From contig JAFUWW010000051.1 in assembly GCA_017471085.1 (NCBI GenBank), forward strand, positions 1-34,822: a stretch of 34,822 nt of DNA. The letters are read 5' to 3'. Positions 23,022-31,540 of the stretch are shown one piece after another (position 1 is the first letter of the stretch; every line of letters starts with the position of its first letter). The stretch is from Bacteroidales bacterium. Its GTDB lineage: Bacteria > Bacteroidota > Bacteroidia > Bacteroidales > UBA932. Below the pieces are notes generated by a model. It made no database searches. It was not told the DNA's origin and saw only the letters and a list, made by a program, of their open reading frames with translations. Made by a program: the position numbers and the translations under genes.

Positions 23022-23054
23022 GGGCCCGGGCGGCCTGCAAAACGGATGGTTCCT

Positions 23055-23777
23055 TTACCGATAGCGGCTTAATACATCATACAGGCCGTCTTCGCTCAGG
23101 ACACCGCGTTTCATGTCCTTGGGAAGCAGCCCTTTCTCGTCCGCTTCGAAATCCTTCTGCCACTGACCGGAGCGCATATACCAGTCCAGCGCCTCGTAAT
23201 CGGCCTTCATATCTTCATAGCGGGTCCCTTTTTTCAATGCGTCGGAAAGACGGTCGAAGCGCTGTTCCATTTCCTGCACCCGTGCAATCAGGGCATCGGC
23301 AAGGGCTTGCTCCCGCCAGGGCGCGAAGAAGGATTCGATGAAACGGTAGGCCGACAGGGCCTCCTGCTTGACGCCACTTCCATACCAGAAGGCATTCACT
23401 TTCTCCCCCGAACTGTATTCCATATGAATCCGGTAAGAGTAACCGCCGGTGACGGGTTCGTTCAGGCTGTAACCCGCCAGCTTGTACACTTTCCTGGCTT
23501 TCAATTCTTTGCAAAGGCTGTCCGCCAGATCCGGCGTCACGGGATATTCGCCGCGGATGACGGGATCGTCGAACCGGTTTCCCTCTCCCAGGACGACGAC
23601 CACCTTGGGCGTGGAATCCACATCGGCAATAAGTTCGCAATAGTCTTTGCCCAGGCCGGCCGCGCCCGTGGAGGCGTAACTGCAGTAAACCAGCCGGCCC
23701 TTAGGGGCCGGTTTCATGGAAGCACATCCCAACATGGCAGAAAGCATAATCAAGAGAATGAACCGGAATCTTTTCAT
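23055..23777 (-). CDS. Hypothetical lipoprotein
   Basis: 240 residues from the ATG at 23777. The N-terminus is a lipoprotein signal with lipobox LSAMLGC, so the mature protein is probably anchored at the cell envelope. The middle (residues ~25-120) looks like a beta-rich domain; the C-terminal part is helical and charged (ARVQEMEQRFDRLSDALKKG). I do not recognise a family and assign no function. It begins 11 bases after the prfB stop on the same strand and is probably co-transcribed with it. The frame extends to a GTG at 23789, which would overlap the prfB stop. Confidence 0.6.
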   Translation of the reverse strand: MKRFRFILLIMLSAMLGCASMKPAPKGRLVYCSYASTGAAGLGKDYCELIADVDSTPKVVVVLGEGNRFDDPVIRGEYPVTPDLADSLCKELKARKVYKLAGYSLNEPVTGGYSYRIHMEYSSGEKVNAFWYGSGVKQEALSAYRFIESFFAPWREQALADALIARVQEMEQRFDRLSDALKKGTRYEDMKADYEALDWYMRSGQWQKDFEADEKGLLPKDMKRGVLSEDGLYDVLSRYR

Positions 23778-23788
23778 GGATATTGACA

Positions 23789-24931
23789 CTAGTCAAGGTC
23801 TTCCGCGTCCGTGACGGCGGCGCCCTTGCCCATCAGGTAGGTTTTCATGAATTCGTTGAGGTCGCCGTCCAGCACGCCTTGGGTGTCGGCGGTGTTGTAG
23901 CCGGTGCGCAGGTCTTTGACCAGCTTGTACGGGTGCAGCACATAGTTGCGGATCTGGGAGCCCCATTCGATGCGCTTTTTCTGGCCTTCCAGTTCGGCCT
24001 GCTTTTCCTGCCTTTTCTTAAGTTCGATGTCGTACAGGCGGGATTTCAGGATCAGGAGGGCACGCTGGCGGTTGTCCTGCTGGCTGCGGGTTTCGGTGTT
24101 CTCCACCATGATGCCGGACGGGATGTGGCGCACGCGCACGCCCGTTTCCACCTTGTTCACGTTCTGGCCGCCGTGGCCTCCGCTGCGGAAGGTGTCCCAC
24201 TCCAGGTCCGAGGGATTGATTTCGATGTTGATGGAATCATCGACCAGCGGATAGACAAAGACGCTGGAGAAGGTGGTCTGACGCTTTCCCTGGGCATTGA
24301 ACGGAGAGATGCGCACCAGGCGGTGCACGCCGTTTTCGGCCTTCAGGTAGCCGTAGGCATAATCTCCTTCCACCTCGATGGTGGCGCTCTTGATGCCCGC
24401 CTCTTCGCCTTCCAGCAGGGAGGTGACCGTCATTCTGTAGCCGTTGCGCTCGCCCCAGCGGAGGTACATGCGCATGAGCATGGCGCTCCAGTCGTTGGCT
24501 TCGGTACCGCCGGCGCCGGAGTTGATGGTGAGCACGGCGCCCAGATTGTCGCCTTCGCCACCCAGCATGTTGCGCAGTTCCAAGGCCTCGACCGCCTCGA
24601 CCGCCGCCGAAAAGGCCTGGTCCAGCTCCTTGGTCTCGGCAGTTTCCACCGCCTCGTCTTCGCTGCCCGAAAGGCTCTCCTTGGCAAATTCGTACAGTAC
24701 GTCCAGGTCGTCCACGGCCGATGCCGCCTTGTCGTAATCGCTGACCCAGGACTTCACGCCGGCAAGTTTCTTCAGGAAAACTTCGGCCGATTTGGGATCG
24801 TTCCAAAAGTCCGGGGCCAGGCTCACCTGCGTCTTCTCCTCCACCTCTTTTCTCTTTCCCGCGATATCCAGGCAGCTGTCCAGCGTGGCCATCCGCTGCT
24901 GCAATTCTTTTATCTGTTCCAGTGTAATCAT
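23789..24931 (-). CDS. prfB: Peptide chain release factor 2, no programmed frameshift
   Basis: 380 residues read in one frame from the ATG at 24931. RF2 ends translation at UGA and UAA. The codon-recognition tripeptide SPF is at residues 209-211 and the catalytic GGQ at 254-256, within SGGHGGQNVNKVETG. Many bacteria control RF2 by a +1 frameshift at an in-frame UGA near codon 26. Here the equivalent stretch reads LDSCLDIAGKRK without a stop, so that autoregulation is absent. The open frame extends upstream to 24982, but that part overlaps the promoter. The start chosen matches the usual MITLEQ-type N-terminus. Confidence 0.95.
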   Translation of the reverse strand: MITLEQIKELQQRMATLDSCLDIAGKRKEVEEKTQVSLAPDFWNDPKSAEVFLKKLAGVKSWVSDYDKAASAVDDLDVLYEFAKESLSGSEDEAVETAETKELDQAFSAAVEAVEALELRNMLGGEGDNLGAVLTINSGAGGTEANDWSAMLMRMYLRWGERNGYRMTVTSLLEGEEAGIKSATIEVEGDYAYGYLKAENGVHRLVRISPFNAQGKRQTTFSSVFVYPLVDDSINIEINPSDLEWDTFRSGGHGGQNVNKVETGVRVRHIPSGIMVENTETRSQQDNRQRALLILKSRLYDIELKKRQEKQAELEGQKKRIEWGSQIRNYVLHPYKLVKDLRTGYNTADTQGVLDGDLNEFMKTYLMGKGAAVTDAEDLD

Positions 24932-24952
24932 CTCAAATATCCGATAGAGATA

Positions 24953-24983
24953 CAAAGGTACGAAAAAACCGGGACTTCCCAAG
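24953..24983 (-). promoter_or_regulatory. Promoter of prfB
   Basis: On the minus strand CTTG (24983-24980), 19 bases, then TACCTTTG (24960-24953), 22 bases before the prfB start. The -33 box lies inside the terminator loop of the upstream nucleoside phosphorylase gene. Confidence 0.6.
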
Positions 24984-25000
24984 AGGGGGAGTCCCGGTTT
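24961..25000 (-). terminator. Terminator of the nucleoside phosphorylase gene
   Basis: AAACCGGGACT (24966-24976) pairs perfectly with AGTCCCGGTTT (24990-25000), and on the minus strand the stem runs into a T tract. It lies 18 bases past the stop at 25019 and overlaps the prfB promoter. Confidence 0.75.
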
Positions 25001-25018
25001 CCATGGAACGGCCGGCGG

Positions 25019-25903
25019 TTAAAGCTGGCTCATGCGGTCTACGCAGAGTTCCACCAGGTTCCGGATGACGGGTTTGTAATCCGGGTTGGAACTTTGCAGG
25101 TAGCGGTTGGCGATCGCGCAGCAGACGGTGCAGGCATGGTGGCCAAGGTGGGCGGCGAAACCGGCCAGCGGTGCGCTTTCCATCTCGAAATTGGTGATCC
25201 TGTAGCGCTGTCCGCCGGAAGTGAAGCGGAAACTCTCGATGTTCTCCAGCATGTCCGGCATGGCCAGCGGCATGCGCACCACGCGGCCCTGGGGTCCGTA
25301 GAATCCCGGGGCGGAAATGGTTACTCCCTTCACCGTCACATCTTTCATCAGGTCGATGATCTTGGGCGAGGCCTTTACAAAATAAGGAGAGGGAAGGGAA
25401 GGAGTCCACTTCATGTGCTTCTTAAACGAGGATTCTACCTTGGGGATGGTCACTTCGGAGCGGTTGCCGTACCAGTTCATCACGCCGTCGAAGCCCACGC
25501 TGATGTGGGAGAGGATGTAACTGCCCAGGGGAATATCGGCATGAAGGGCGCCGGAGGTGCCGATGCGGAGGATGTTGAGGGCGCGATGCACGGGTTTCAC
25601 TTCCCGTGTGGCAAAATCCACGTTGGCGAGGGCGTCCAGTTCCGTCATCACAATGTCGATGTTGTCCGGGCCGATGCCGTGCGAAAGGGCGGTAATGCGC
25701 TTCCCGTTGCGCTTTCCGGTGACGGATACGAATTCCCGCGAAGCATGGCGGAATTCGATGTCCGTGAGAAATTCGGCAATCATGTCCACGCGGCCGGGGT
25801 CGCCTACGAGAATGACGTTGTCGGCGAGTTCTTCCGGCTTCAGATGGATATGGAACACCGATCCGTCGCCGTTGATGATGAGTTCAGATTCAGGAATTCT
25901 CAT
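25019..25903 (-). CDS. Nucleoside phosphorylase (PNP/UDP family, uridine phosphorylase-like)
   Basis: 294 residues. The family cleaves nucleosides with phosphate to a free base and (deoxy)ribose-1-phosphate. Phosphate-binding VILVGDPGRVDMIAEFL is near residue 35, IGTSGALHADIPLGSYI follows in the middle, and the ribose-binding NFEMESAPLAG lies near residue 240. The Met-Glu pair is the hallmark of this branch. The base preference (uridine versus purine) cannot be settled from motifs alone. It has its own divergent promoter opposite the S46 peptidase gene and its own terminator, so it appears monocistronic. Confidence 0.88.
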   Translation of the reverse strand: MRIPESELIINGDGSVFHIHLKPEELADNVILVGDPGRVDMIAEFLTDIEFRHASREFVSVTGKRNGKRITALSHGIGPDNIDIVMTELDALANVDFATREVKPVHRALNILRIGTSGALHADIPLGSYILSHISVGFDGVMNWYGNRSEVTIPKVESSFKKHMKWTPSLPSPYFVKASPKIIDLMKDVTVKGVTISAPGFYGPQGRVVRMPLAMPDMLENIESFRFTSGGQRYRITNFEMESAPLAGFAAHLGHHACTVCCAIANRYLQSSNPDYKPVIRNLVELCVDRMSQL

Positions 25904-25925
25904 AATGCATGTGGCTTGTGTTTAG

Positions 25926-25953
25926 CAAATATAGTAAAAAAATGCTACATTTG
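25926..25953. promoter_or_regulatory. Divergent -7 boxes of nucleoside phosphorylase and S46 peptidase genes
   Basis: TATATTTG on the minus strand (25933-25926) faces the nucleoside phosphorylase start at 25903. TACATTTG on the plus strand (25946-25953) faces the peptidase start at 25971. The two boxes are 12 bases apart, so the promoters overlap and may exclude each other. Confidence 0.5.
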
Positions 25954-25970
25954 TACAAACTGACTTCGAT

Positions 25971-27935
25971 ATGAAAAAATTCTTGCTCACAACGGCTATC
26001 GTTGCCGCCGCGCTCTTTCCGGCCAAGGCCGATGAAGGCATGTGGCTGCCTGCGCTGATCTCCCAGCGGATCGCCGACATGCAGGCCAAGGGCCTGAAAC
26101 TGTCGGCCGAAGACATTTACAGCGTCAACCATGCTTCCCTCAAGGATGCCATCGTCCTGTTCGGAGGCGGCTGCACGGGCGAGGTGGTCAGCGATGAAGG
26201 CCTCCTCTTTACCAACCACCACTGCGGCTACAGCTACATCCAGCGGCATTCCAGCGTGGAGCACGACTACCTCAAAGACGGTTTCTGGGCCAGGACCCGG
26301 GCCGATGAACTGCCCAATCCGGGCCTTACCGTCCGTTTCCTTGTGAAGATGGAAGACGTAACGGCCGCCGTGCTGAAGGGAGACAAGCCCAAACTGACGG
26401 AAGACCAGCGGGACGCCCTGGTCAAGAAGAATATCGACGCCATCCGCAAGAAAGAGGCAGACCCTTCCAAGGGGCTTGTGGCCCAGGTGAATTCCCTGTT
26501 CTACGGCAACCAGTACTTCCTGTACGTGTTCCAGGAATTCCGCGACATCCGCCTGGTGGGCGCTCCTCCGTCTTCCATCGGCAAGTTCGGAGGCGAGACG
26601 GACAACTGGATGTGGCCCCGCCACACCGGCGATTTCTCCATTTTCCGCATCTATGCCGACAAGGACGGAAATCCGGCTGATTACTCCCCGGAGAACGTTC
26701 CCTTCCATCCCCGGAAGTCCTTCACGGTGTCCCGCAAGGGCGTGGATGAAGGAGATTTCACCTTCGTGTACGGCTGCCCCGGCAGCACGCAGGAATACGT
26801 GCATTCGGAGGCCGTGCGGTACATCCAGGATATCTCCGATCCGGAGAAGATCGCCCTCCGCACCACCCGGCTGGAGATCATGAAAAAGTATATGGACCAG
26901 AGCCAGGCCGTGCGCATCCAGTATTCCTCCAAGTACGCCTCCGTGGCCAACGCCTGGAAGAAATGGCAGGGTGAGGAGAAGGGCCTCAGGAAGAACAATG
27001 TGGTTCCCGTGAAGCAGGCCTATGAGAAACGCTTCGCCGAATGGGCCCGGGGAACCCGCTACGAGGGCCTCACGGACCGTCTTGCGCAGCTCTACACGGC
27101 CCGGGAGCCCATTTACAGGGCCTATGAATACTATAACGAGACCGTCCGGACCATCGAGCGGCTCAATATGGCCGCCAATCCGGACTTCAACCGGAAGGAT
27201 TACTACGAACCCATTGATTCCGAGACGTTCTTGGCCATGATGAGCGCCTTTGACAAGGCCCTGGATGACAGCTACAAGCCGGAACTTTTCCTTGAGAAAC
27301 GAGCCGGATACGGTTCCATGGAAAAGTGGCGCGATGCCGTCTTTGCCGACAGCCTGGAAGCCCGCGCCCTGGCCCTTTCGCTGACCGATTTCGTGAACAA
27401 GAACCTGGCGCCGCAGGTATCGGCCCTCAACAAGTCCATCGAAAAACTGTACCACGATTACATGCAGGGCCAGATGGAGTTCGAGCCGGAGAAGGCCTTC
27501 TATCCCGACGCCAACCTGACGCTTCGCATCGCCTACGGCTCCGTGGCGGGCTACAGCCCCTCCGATGCCGTCTATTATCGGCCTGTAAGCACCCTCAAGG
27601 GCATTATTGAAAAGGACAATCCGGACATCTTCGACTACAACATCCCGCAGGTGCTCAGGGATATCTACGCCGAGGGCGGCCATGAGGCGCAGCCGGTGTG
27701 CTTCCTTGCCACCAACCACACCACGGGCGGCAACTCTGGCAGCCCTGTGCTCAATGCGGAAGGCCAGCTGGTGGGCATCAACTTCGACCGCGTGTGGGAA
27801 GGAACGATGAGCGACCTGGTCTTCGATCCGGAAATCTGCCGCAACATCTCGCTGGACGTGCGTTACCTGCTCTTCGTGATCGAGGAGGTGGGTCATGCCG
27901 GCTATCTGTTTGACGAAATGAAATTTGCCGATTAA
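25971..27935 (+). CDS. S46 family dipeptidyl-peptidase, DPP11-like
   Basis: 654 residues with a signal peptide (cleavage near ALFPAKA, ~residue 20), so a periplasmic enzyme. The S46 catalytic triad is visible: His84 in TNHHCGY, Asp221 in WPRHTGDFS and Ser589 in GNSGSPV. Arg607, 18 residues after the serine, occupies the position that is Arg in DPP11 (release of N-terminal dipeptides with Asp/Glu) and Gly in DPP7; here the run is INFDRVWEG. Acidic-residue specificity is therefore likely. It is shorter than P. gingivalis DPP11 (~720). The lipoprotein/radical SAM pair starts 11 bases after its stop, suggesting an operon. Confidence 0.9.
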   Translation: MKKFLLTTAIVAAALFPAKADEGMWLPALISQRIADMQAKGLKLSAEDIYSVNHASLKDAIVLFGGGCTGEVVSDEGLLFTNHHCGYSYIQRHSSVEHDYLKDGFWARTRADELPNPGLTVRFLVKMEDVTAAVLKGDKPKLTEDQRDALVKKNIDAIRKKEADPSKGLVAQVNSLFYGNQYFLYVFQEFRDIRLVGAPPSSIGKFGGETDNWMWPRHTGDFSIFRIYADKDGNPADYSPENVPFHPRKSFTVSRKGVDEGDFTFVYGCPGSTQEYVHSEAVRYIQDISDPEKIALRTTRLEIMKKYMDQSQAVRIQYSSKYASVANAWKKWQGEEKGLRKNNVVPVKQAYEKRFAEWARGTRYEGLTDRLAQLYTAREPIYRAYEYYNETVRTIERLNMAANPDFNRKDYYEPIDSETFLAMMSAFDKALDDSYKPELFLEKRAGYGSMEKWRDAVFADSLEARALALSLTDFVNKNLAPQVSALNKSIEKLYHDYMQGQMEFEPEKAFYPDANLTLRIAYGSVAGYSPSDAVYYRPVSTLKGIIEKDNPDIFDYNIPQVLRDIYAEGGHEAQPVCFLATNHTTGGNSGSPVLNAEGQLVGINFDRVWEGTMSDLVFDPEICRNISLDVRYLLFVIEEVGHAGYLFDEMKFAD

Positions 27936-27946
27936 TCCTTTGCACC

Positions 27947-28135
27947 ATGAAGTGGATCAGAAACATCTTGAAAGGGATCTCCCTGACGGCCGCCCTGTTC
28001 GTTTTCCAGGCCTGCTACGGCACGCCCGGCGTCTATGACGATCCCTCCGGGGAGGAAGAAATGGCCGTGACGGAGGAAACCCCGGCGCTGCAGGAAGAAT
28101 CTCCGGAAGCGCCCGAACAGGCACCTGAACAATGA
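27947..28135 (+). CDS. Small lipoprotein of the rSAM/lipoprotein system
   Basis: 62 residues. The N-terminal signal ends in a lipobox-like FVFQAC at about residues 18-23, followed by YGTPGVYDDPSG and an acidic Glu/Pro-rich tail to the C-terminus. Size, the CYGTP motif and position directly before a radical SAM/SPASM gene match the TIGR04134-type lipoproteins that accompany TIGR04133-type radical SAM enzymes in Bacteroidota, as I recall these families. It is thought to be the substrate or partner, and the modification is unknown. Its stop overlaps the next start (ATGA at 28132-28135). Confidence 0.75.
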   Translation: MKWIRNILKGISLTAALFVFQACYGTPGVYDDPSGEEEMAVTEETPALQEESPEAPEQAPEQ

Positions 28136-29178
28136 TCCCGTGGCTTTTCCGCCTGTTCAGGGCCAATGAGACCAAGGTGCATGAGCTGAACTATCTGTTC
28201 TGGGAGTGCACCACCCGCTGCAACCTGCACTGCCGGCACTGCGGCAGCGACTGTACCATGAACAGCCGCGAGAAAGACATGCCGCTGGCCGATTTCCTGT
28301 CGGCCCTGGATACCATTCCCCGGCAGCACCGGCCCAAAGGCTTCACGGTGGTGCTGACAGGCGGCGAACCTTTGCTGCGTCCGGATATCGAAGCGTGCGG
28401 CCGGGCCATCCGGGAACGGGGCTTCGGCTGGAGCATGGTCTCCAACGGCTTTTTCTATGACGGGCCGATGCAGCGGAAACTGCAAGGGGCCGGGCTGGGG
28501 GCCCTTACCATCAGCCTGGACGGCCTGGAAGAGGAGCACAACTGGCTCCGCGGCCATCCGCAGAGTTTTTCCCGGGCCGTGCATGCCATCGGCCTGGCCG
28601 CATCGGCCTCCCGCCTGGCGTTTGACGTGGTTACTTGCGTGACACGGCGGAATCTGGCGCAACTGCCCCGGATCCATCAGCTTCTGACAGATCTCGGCGT
28701 CCCTCAGTGGAGGCTCTTCACCGTGATTCCCATCGGTCGGGCGGCGGGCAATCCGGACATGACGCTCAGCCGGGAAGAGACGGTGCAGCTGATGGAATTC
28801 ATCAAAGTGCGCAGGCAGGAAGGCGGGCCGATGCACACCACTTTCAGCTGTGAAGGCTACCTGGGTCCCTATGAGCAGGTGATCCGCGATACGCCCTTCT
28901 TCTGCCACGCCGGCATCAACATCGCGTCCGTATTGATCGACGGCCGCATCTGCGCCTGCCCGGATATCGACCGGGATGTCTTCTCGCAGGGCTCCATCTA
29001 CGAAGACAGCCTCTGGGAGGTGTGGAATACCCGTTTCCTGCCCTTCCGGGACCGCTCCTGGGCGCGCAAAGGCGCCTGCGCCACCTGCCGTCATTTCCGC
29101 GACTGTGAAGGCGGCGGCATGCATAACTGGCACGGACCCTGCGAGGGACCGCTTTCCTGCATGGCGGAGGCTATATAG
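28132..29178 (+). CDS. Radical SAM/SPASM enzyme of the rSAM/lipoprotein system
   Basis: 348 residues. The radical SAM cluster motif CNLHCRHC (Cys30, Cys34, Cys37) binds the [4Fe-4S] cluster that cleaves S-adenosylmethionine, and TGGEPLLRPD follows. The C-terminal part, from about residue 260, has the cysteine pattern of a SPASM domain (CHAGI, CACPD, CATCRHFRDC, then CEGPLSC) for auxiliary clusters. The family (TIGR04133-like) is paired with a small lipoprotein gene, here overlapping by 4 bases. By analogy with other SPASM enzymes it may modify a peptide side chain; neither product nor chemistry is known. The stop overlaps the convergent thrA end by 8 bases. Confidence 0.85.
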   Translation: MIPWLFRLFRANETKVHELNYLFWECTTRCNLHCRHCGSDCTMNSREKDMPLADFLSALDTIPRQHRPKGFTVVLTGGEPLLRPDIEACGRAIRERGFGWSMVSNGFFYDGPMQRKLQGAGLGALTISLDGLEEEHNWLRGHPQSFSRAVHAIGLAASASRLAFDVVTCVTRRNLAQLPRIHQLLTDLGVPQWRLFTVIPIGRAAGNPDMTLSREETVQLMEFIKVRRQEGGPMHTTFSCEGYLGPYEQVIRDTPFFCHAGINIASVLIDGRICACPDIDRDVFSQGSIYEDSLWEVWNTRFLPFRDRSWARKGACATCRHFRDCEGGGMHNWHGPCEGPLSCMAEAI

Positions 29179-31534
29179 ACAGCAGAATGTCGTTCAGCAG
29201 GCCGCCGGCCGTCTGGCGGGTGCCGGCCCCTGCGCCCTGGATGAGCATGGGGGAAGGGTAGTCGCCGGTCGTGATGAGGATGGCGTTGTCGGTGCCTTTC
29301 AAAGAATAGAGCGGGCTGTCGGGCCCCACTTCCTGCAGGCCTACGGCGGCATGGCCCTCTGCATCCACCGAAGCTACATAGCGCAGCTTCTTTCCCTTGG
29401 CGGCTGCCGCTGCATAGCGCTTGTCGATATCGGCGGGAACGGGCTCCAGGGAAACCTGTGACTCTTCCAGCGGAATTCCAGTCTGGCGGCTCAGAATCAG
29501 GATCTTACGCAAAACATCCTTCCCGGAAAGGTCGATGGAGGGGTCCGGCTCCGTGTACCCTTTTACGCGCGCCTGCTCCACCAGGGCGTCCCAATCGTGC
29601 CCTTCGTAATTGTCCAGCAGCCAGTTCAGCGTGCCGGAAAGGACAGCCTCCATCCGTACCAGCGAATCGCCGCTCTGGACCACGCGGTCCAGGGTCACCA
29701 GCACCGGCAGGGCGGCTCCGGCGGTCGTTTCGTACCGGAGCGATACGCCCGACCGCTGCGCTTCCCGCTGTAGGCTCTTGAACTGTGCGAAAGTCCCCGA
29801 GAACGGAATTTTGTTGCAGGCCACGACGGAATAGCCGCAGTGGAACAGGTCCGGATAGCGGAATCCGATTTCCTCGTTGGCGGTGCAGTCCAGGAACACC
29901 GGATTCTCCATCGACAGGGAACAGAGTGCGTCCGGGTAGGAGCCCCGCGCCCCTTCGGCCAGCAGCTCGCCCGCCTTGGAAAGATCGATTCCCTCCGTGT
30001 CGATGACGTATCGGCGGCTGTTGGCCAGGCCGCAGACCCGGAGTTCCTTGCCGGAGCGCCTGGCGATGGCGGCGGCGTTGTCGCACAGCATCTCCACCAG
30101 GGCTTTCCCCACGCGGCCGTAGCCGGCGATGAACAGCGGAATCACCTGTGTGTCAAAGCGGTCGAAGAATTCGTGATGGATGGCGCGGATGGCTTCATCG
30201 GCCCTGCCGGAGGGCACGATCACGGAGATGTTCCGCTCCGAAGAGCCCTGCGCCGTGGCACGGACGGGGATGCTGTGGCGGCCCAGGGCGGCCAGCATCT
30301 GCCCGGTGGCGCCGCTGTGACCGAGGATATCGTCCCCGATTACGCAGACGATGGAATAGCCGGTCTCCACCTTGAGCGGATTCAGCCGGCCAAGGGAAAT
30401 CTCATACGCGAAGCGGTCGTTGGCAGCCTCCCGGGCGCGCTGGGCATCGGCCTCCGCCACAGCGATGCACATGGAATGCACCGAGGAGGCCTGGGTGATG
30501 AGGATGATGTTGATGCCTTCGCGCGACAGGGCGTCGAAAAGGCGGGAACTGAATCCCGGCACGCCTACCATCCCGCTGCCTTCCAGCGAGATAAGGGCGA
30601 TGCCCCGCGAATGTGCAATGCCGATGACTCCGCTCCTTGCCCTCGGCGGATTCTTCTCCACCAGCGTGCCCGGTTCTTCCGGATGGAAGGTGTCCTTTAC
30701 ATAGATGGGAATGCCTTCTTCCACGACAGGTTGGATGGTGGGCGGATAGATGACCTTGGCCCCGAAATGCGACAGCTCCTGCGCCGCCCGGTAAGAGATA
30801 TGGGAGATGGGCCGGGCCGACGGCACCACCTGGGGATGGGCGGTCATGATTCCGGGAACGTCGGTCCAGATCTCTACCCGGCGGGCCTGGATGCCCACGG
30901 CGAACAGCGAGGCGGTGTAGTCGGACCCGCCGCGTCCCAGGGTGGCCGGCCGCCCGTCCAGGTCCCGCGCAATGAATCCCGGGACGATGAAAAGGTCGGC
31001 ATGGACTTGTCCTTCAATGGCTTCCCGGATTTTCGCGTAGGTGCAGGGGAGGTCCACCGTAGTGCCTTCCTGCACGCGGACGATGTCCCGGGAATCGACC
31101 CAGCGGCAAGTGATGCCCAGCGACAGGCATTTGTCCGTGAGGATGCGGGTGGAAAACAGTTCGCCGAAGCTTTGGATGGCGGAAAGGCTGGCGGCGGAGA
31201 GTTCGCCCACCAGGGACACGCCCTTGGCCAGGCTCCCCAGTTCGCGGAACAGTTCGTCCACGGCATCCTGCGTCTTTTTCCGGTATCCCTCCGGCAGCAG
31301 TTCGGCGATGATCTGGCGGTGCCGCTCCTGCAGGGCGACCAGGGCGGAGAGATAGGCATCGTCCCGGGCGGCGGCCAGCCTTCCGATCGCTATCAACTGG
31401 TCGGTGCAGCCGCTGATGGCCGATGCCACTACGATGGTGCGGTCCTGCTCCAGGGCTTTCTCTACGATATGGATGACTTGCAGCATGGCTGCGGCGTTTG
31501 CGACCGAGGTGCCGCCGAATTTGAGTACTTGCAT
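29171..31534 (-). CDS. thrA: Bifunctional aspartokinase/homoserine dehydrogenase
   Basis: 787 residues. It catalyses the first and third steps from aspartate to homoserine. The aspartokinase domain (1-~290) opens with KFGGTSVAN and includes LGRGGSDYTASLFA. Regulatory ACT-type sequence follows (~300-450, with VIGDDILGHSG). The homoserine dehydrogenase domain (~460-787) begins with the nucleotide-binding FIAGYGRVGKALVEML and contains VSLRYETTAGAALPVL. It is six bases downstream of metX, so homoserine production and its use for methionine are linked. Threonine feedback is expected from the family and not testable here. Confidence 0.95.
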   Translation of the reverse strand: MQVLKFGGTSVANAAAMLQVIHIVEKALEQDRTIVVASAISGCTDQLIAIGRLAAARDDAYLSALVALQERHRQIIAELLPEGYRKKTQDAVDELFRELGSLAKGVSLVGELSAASLSAIQSFGELFSTRILTDKCLSLGITCRWVDSRDIVRVQEGTTVDLPCTYAKIREAIEGQVHADLFIVPGFIARDLDGRPATLGRGGSDYTASLFAVGIQARRVEIWTDVPGIMTAHPQVVPSARPISHISYRAAQELSHFGAKVIYPPTIQPVVEEGIPIYVKDTFHPEEPGTLVEKNPPRARSGVIGIAHSRGIALISLEGSGMVGVPGFSSRLFDALSREGINIILITQASSVHSMCIAVAEADAQRAREAANDRFAYEISLGRLNPLKVETGYSIVCVIGDDILGHSGATGQMLAALGRHSIPVRATAQGSSERNISVIVPSGRADEAIRAIHHEFFDRFDTQVIPLFIAGYGRVGKALVEMLCDNAAAIARRSGKELRVCGLANSRRYVIDTEGIDLSKAGELLAEGARGSYPDALCSLSMENPVFLDCTANEEIGFRYPDLFHCGYSVVACNKIPFSGTFAQFKSLQREAQRSGVSLRYETTAGAALPVLVTLDRVVQSGDSLVRMEAVLSGTLNWLLDNYEGHDWDALVEQARVKGYTEPDPSIDLSGKDVLRKILILSRQTGIPLEESQVSLEPVPADIDKRYAAAAAKGKKLRYVASVDAEGHAAVGLQEVGPDSPLYSLKGTDNAILITTGDYPSPMLIQGAGAGTRQTAGGLLNDILLSI

Positions 31535-31540
31535 AGTTCG

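Noticed and set aside
23783..25963. 726-codon open frame on the plus strand
   Set aside because: It is antisense to prfB and the nucleoside phosphorylase gene, both with intact active-site motifs and promoters.
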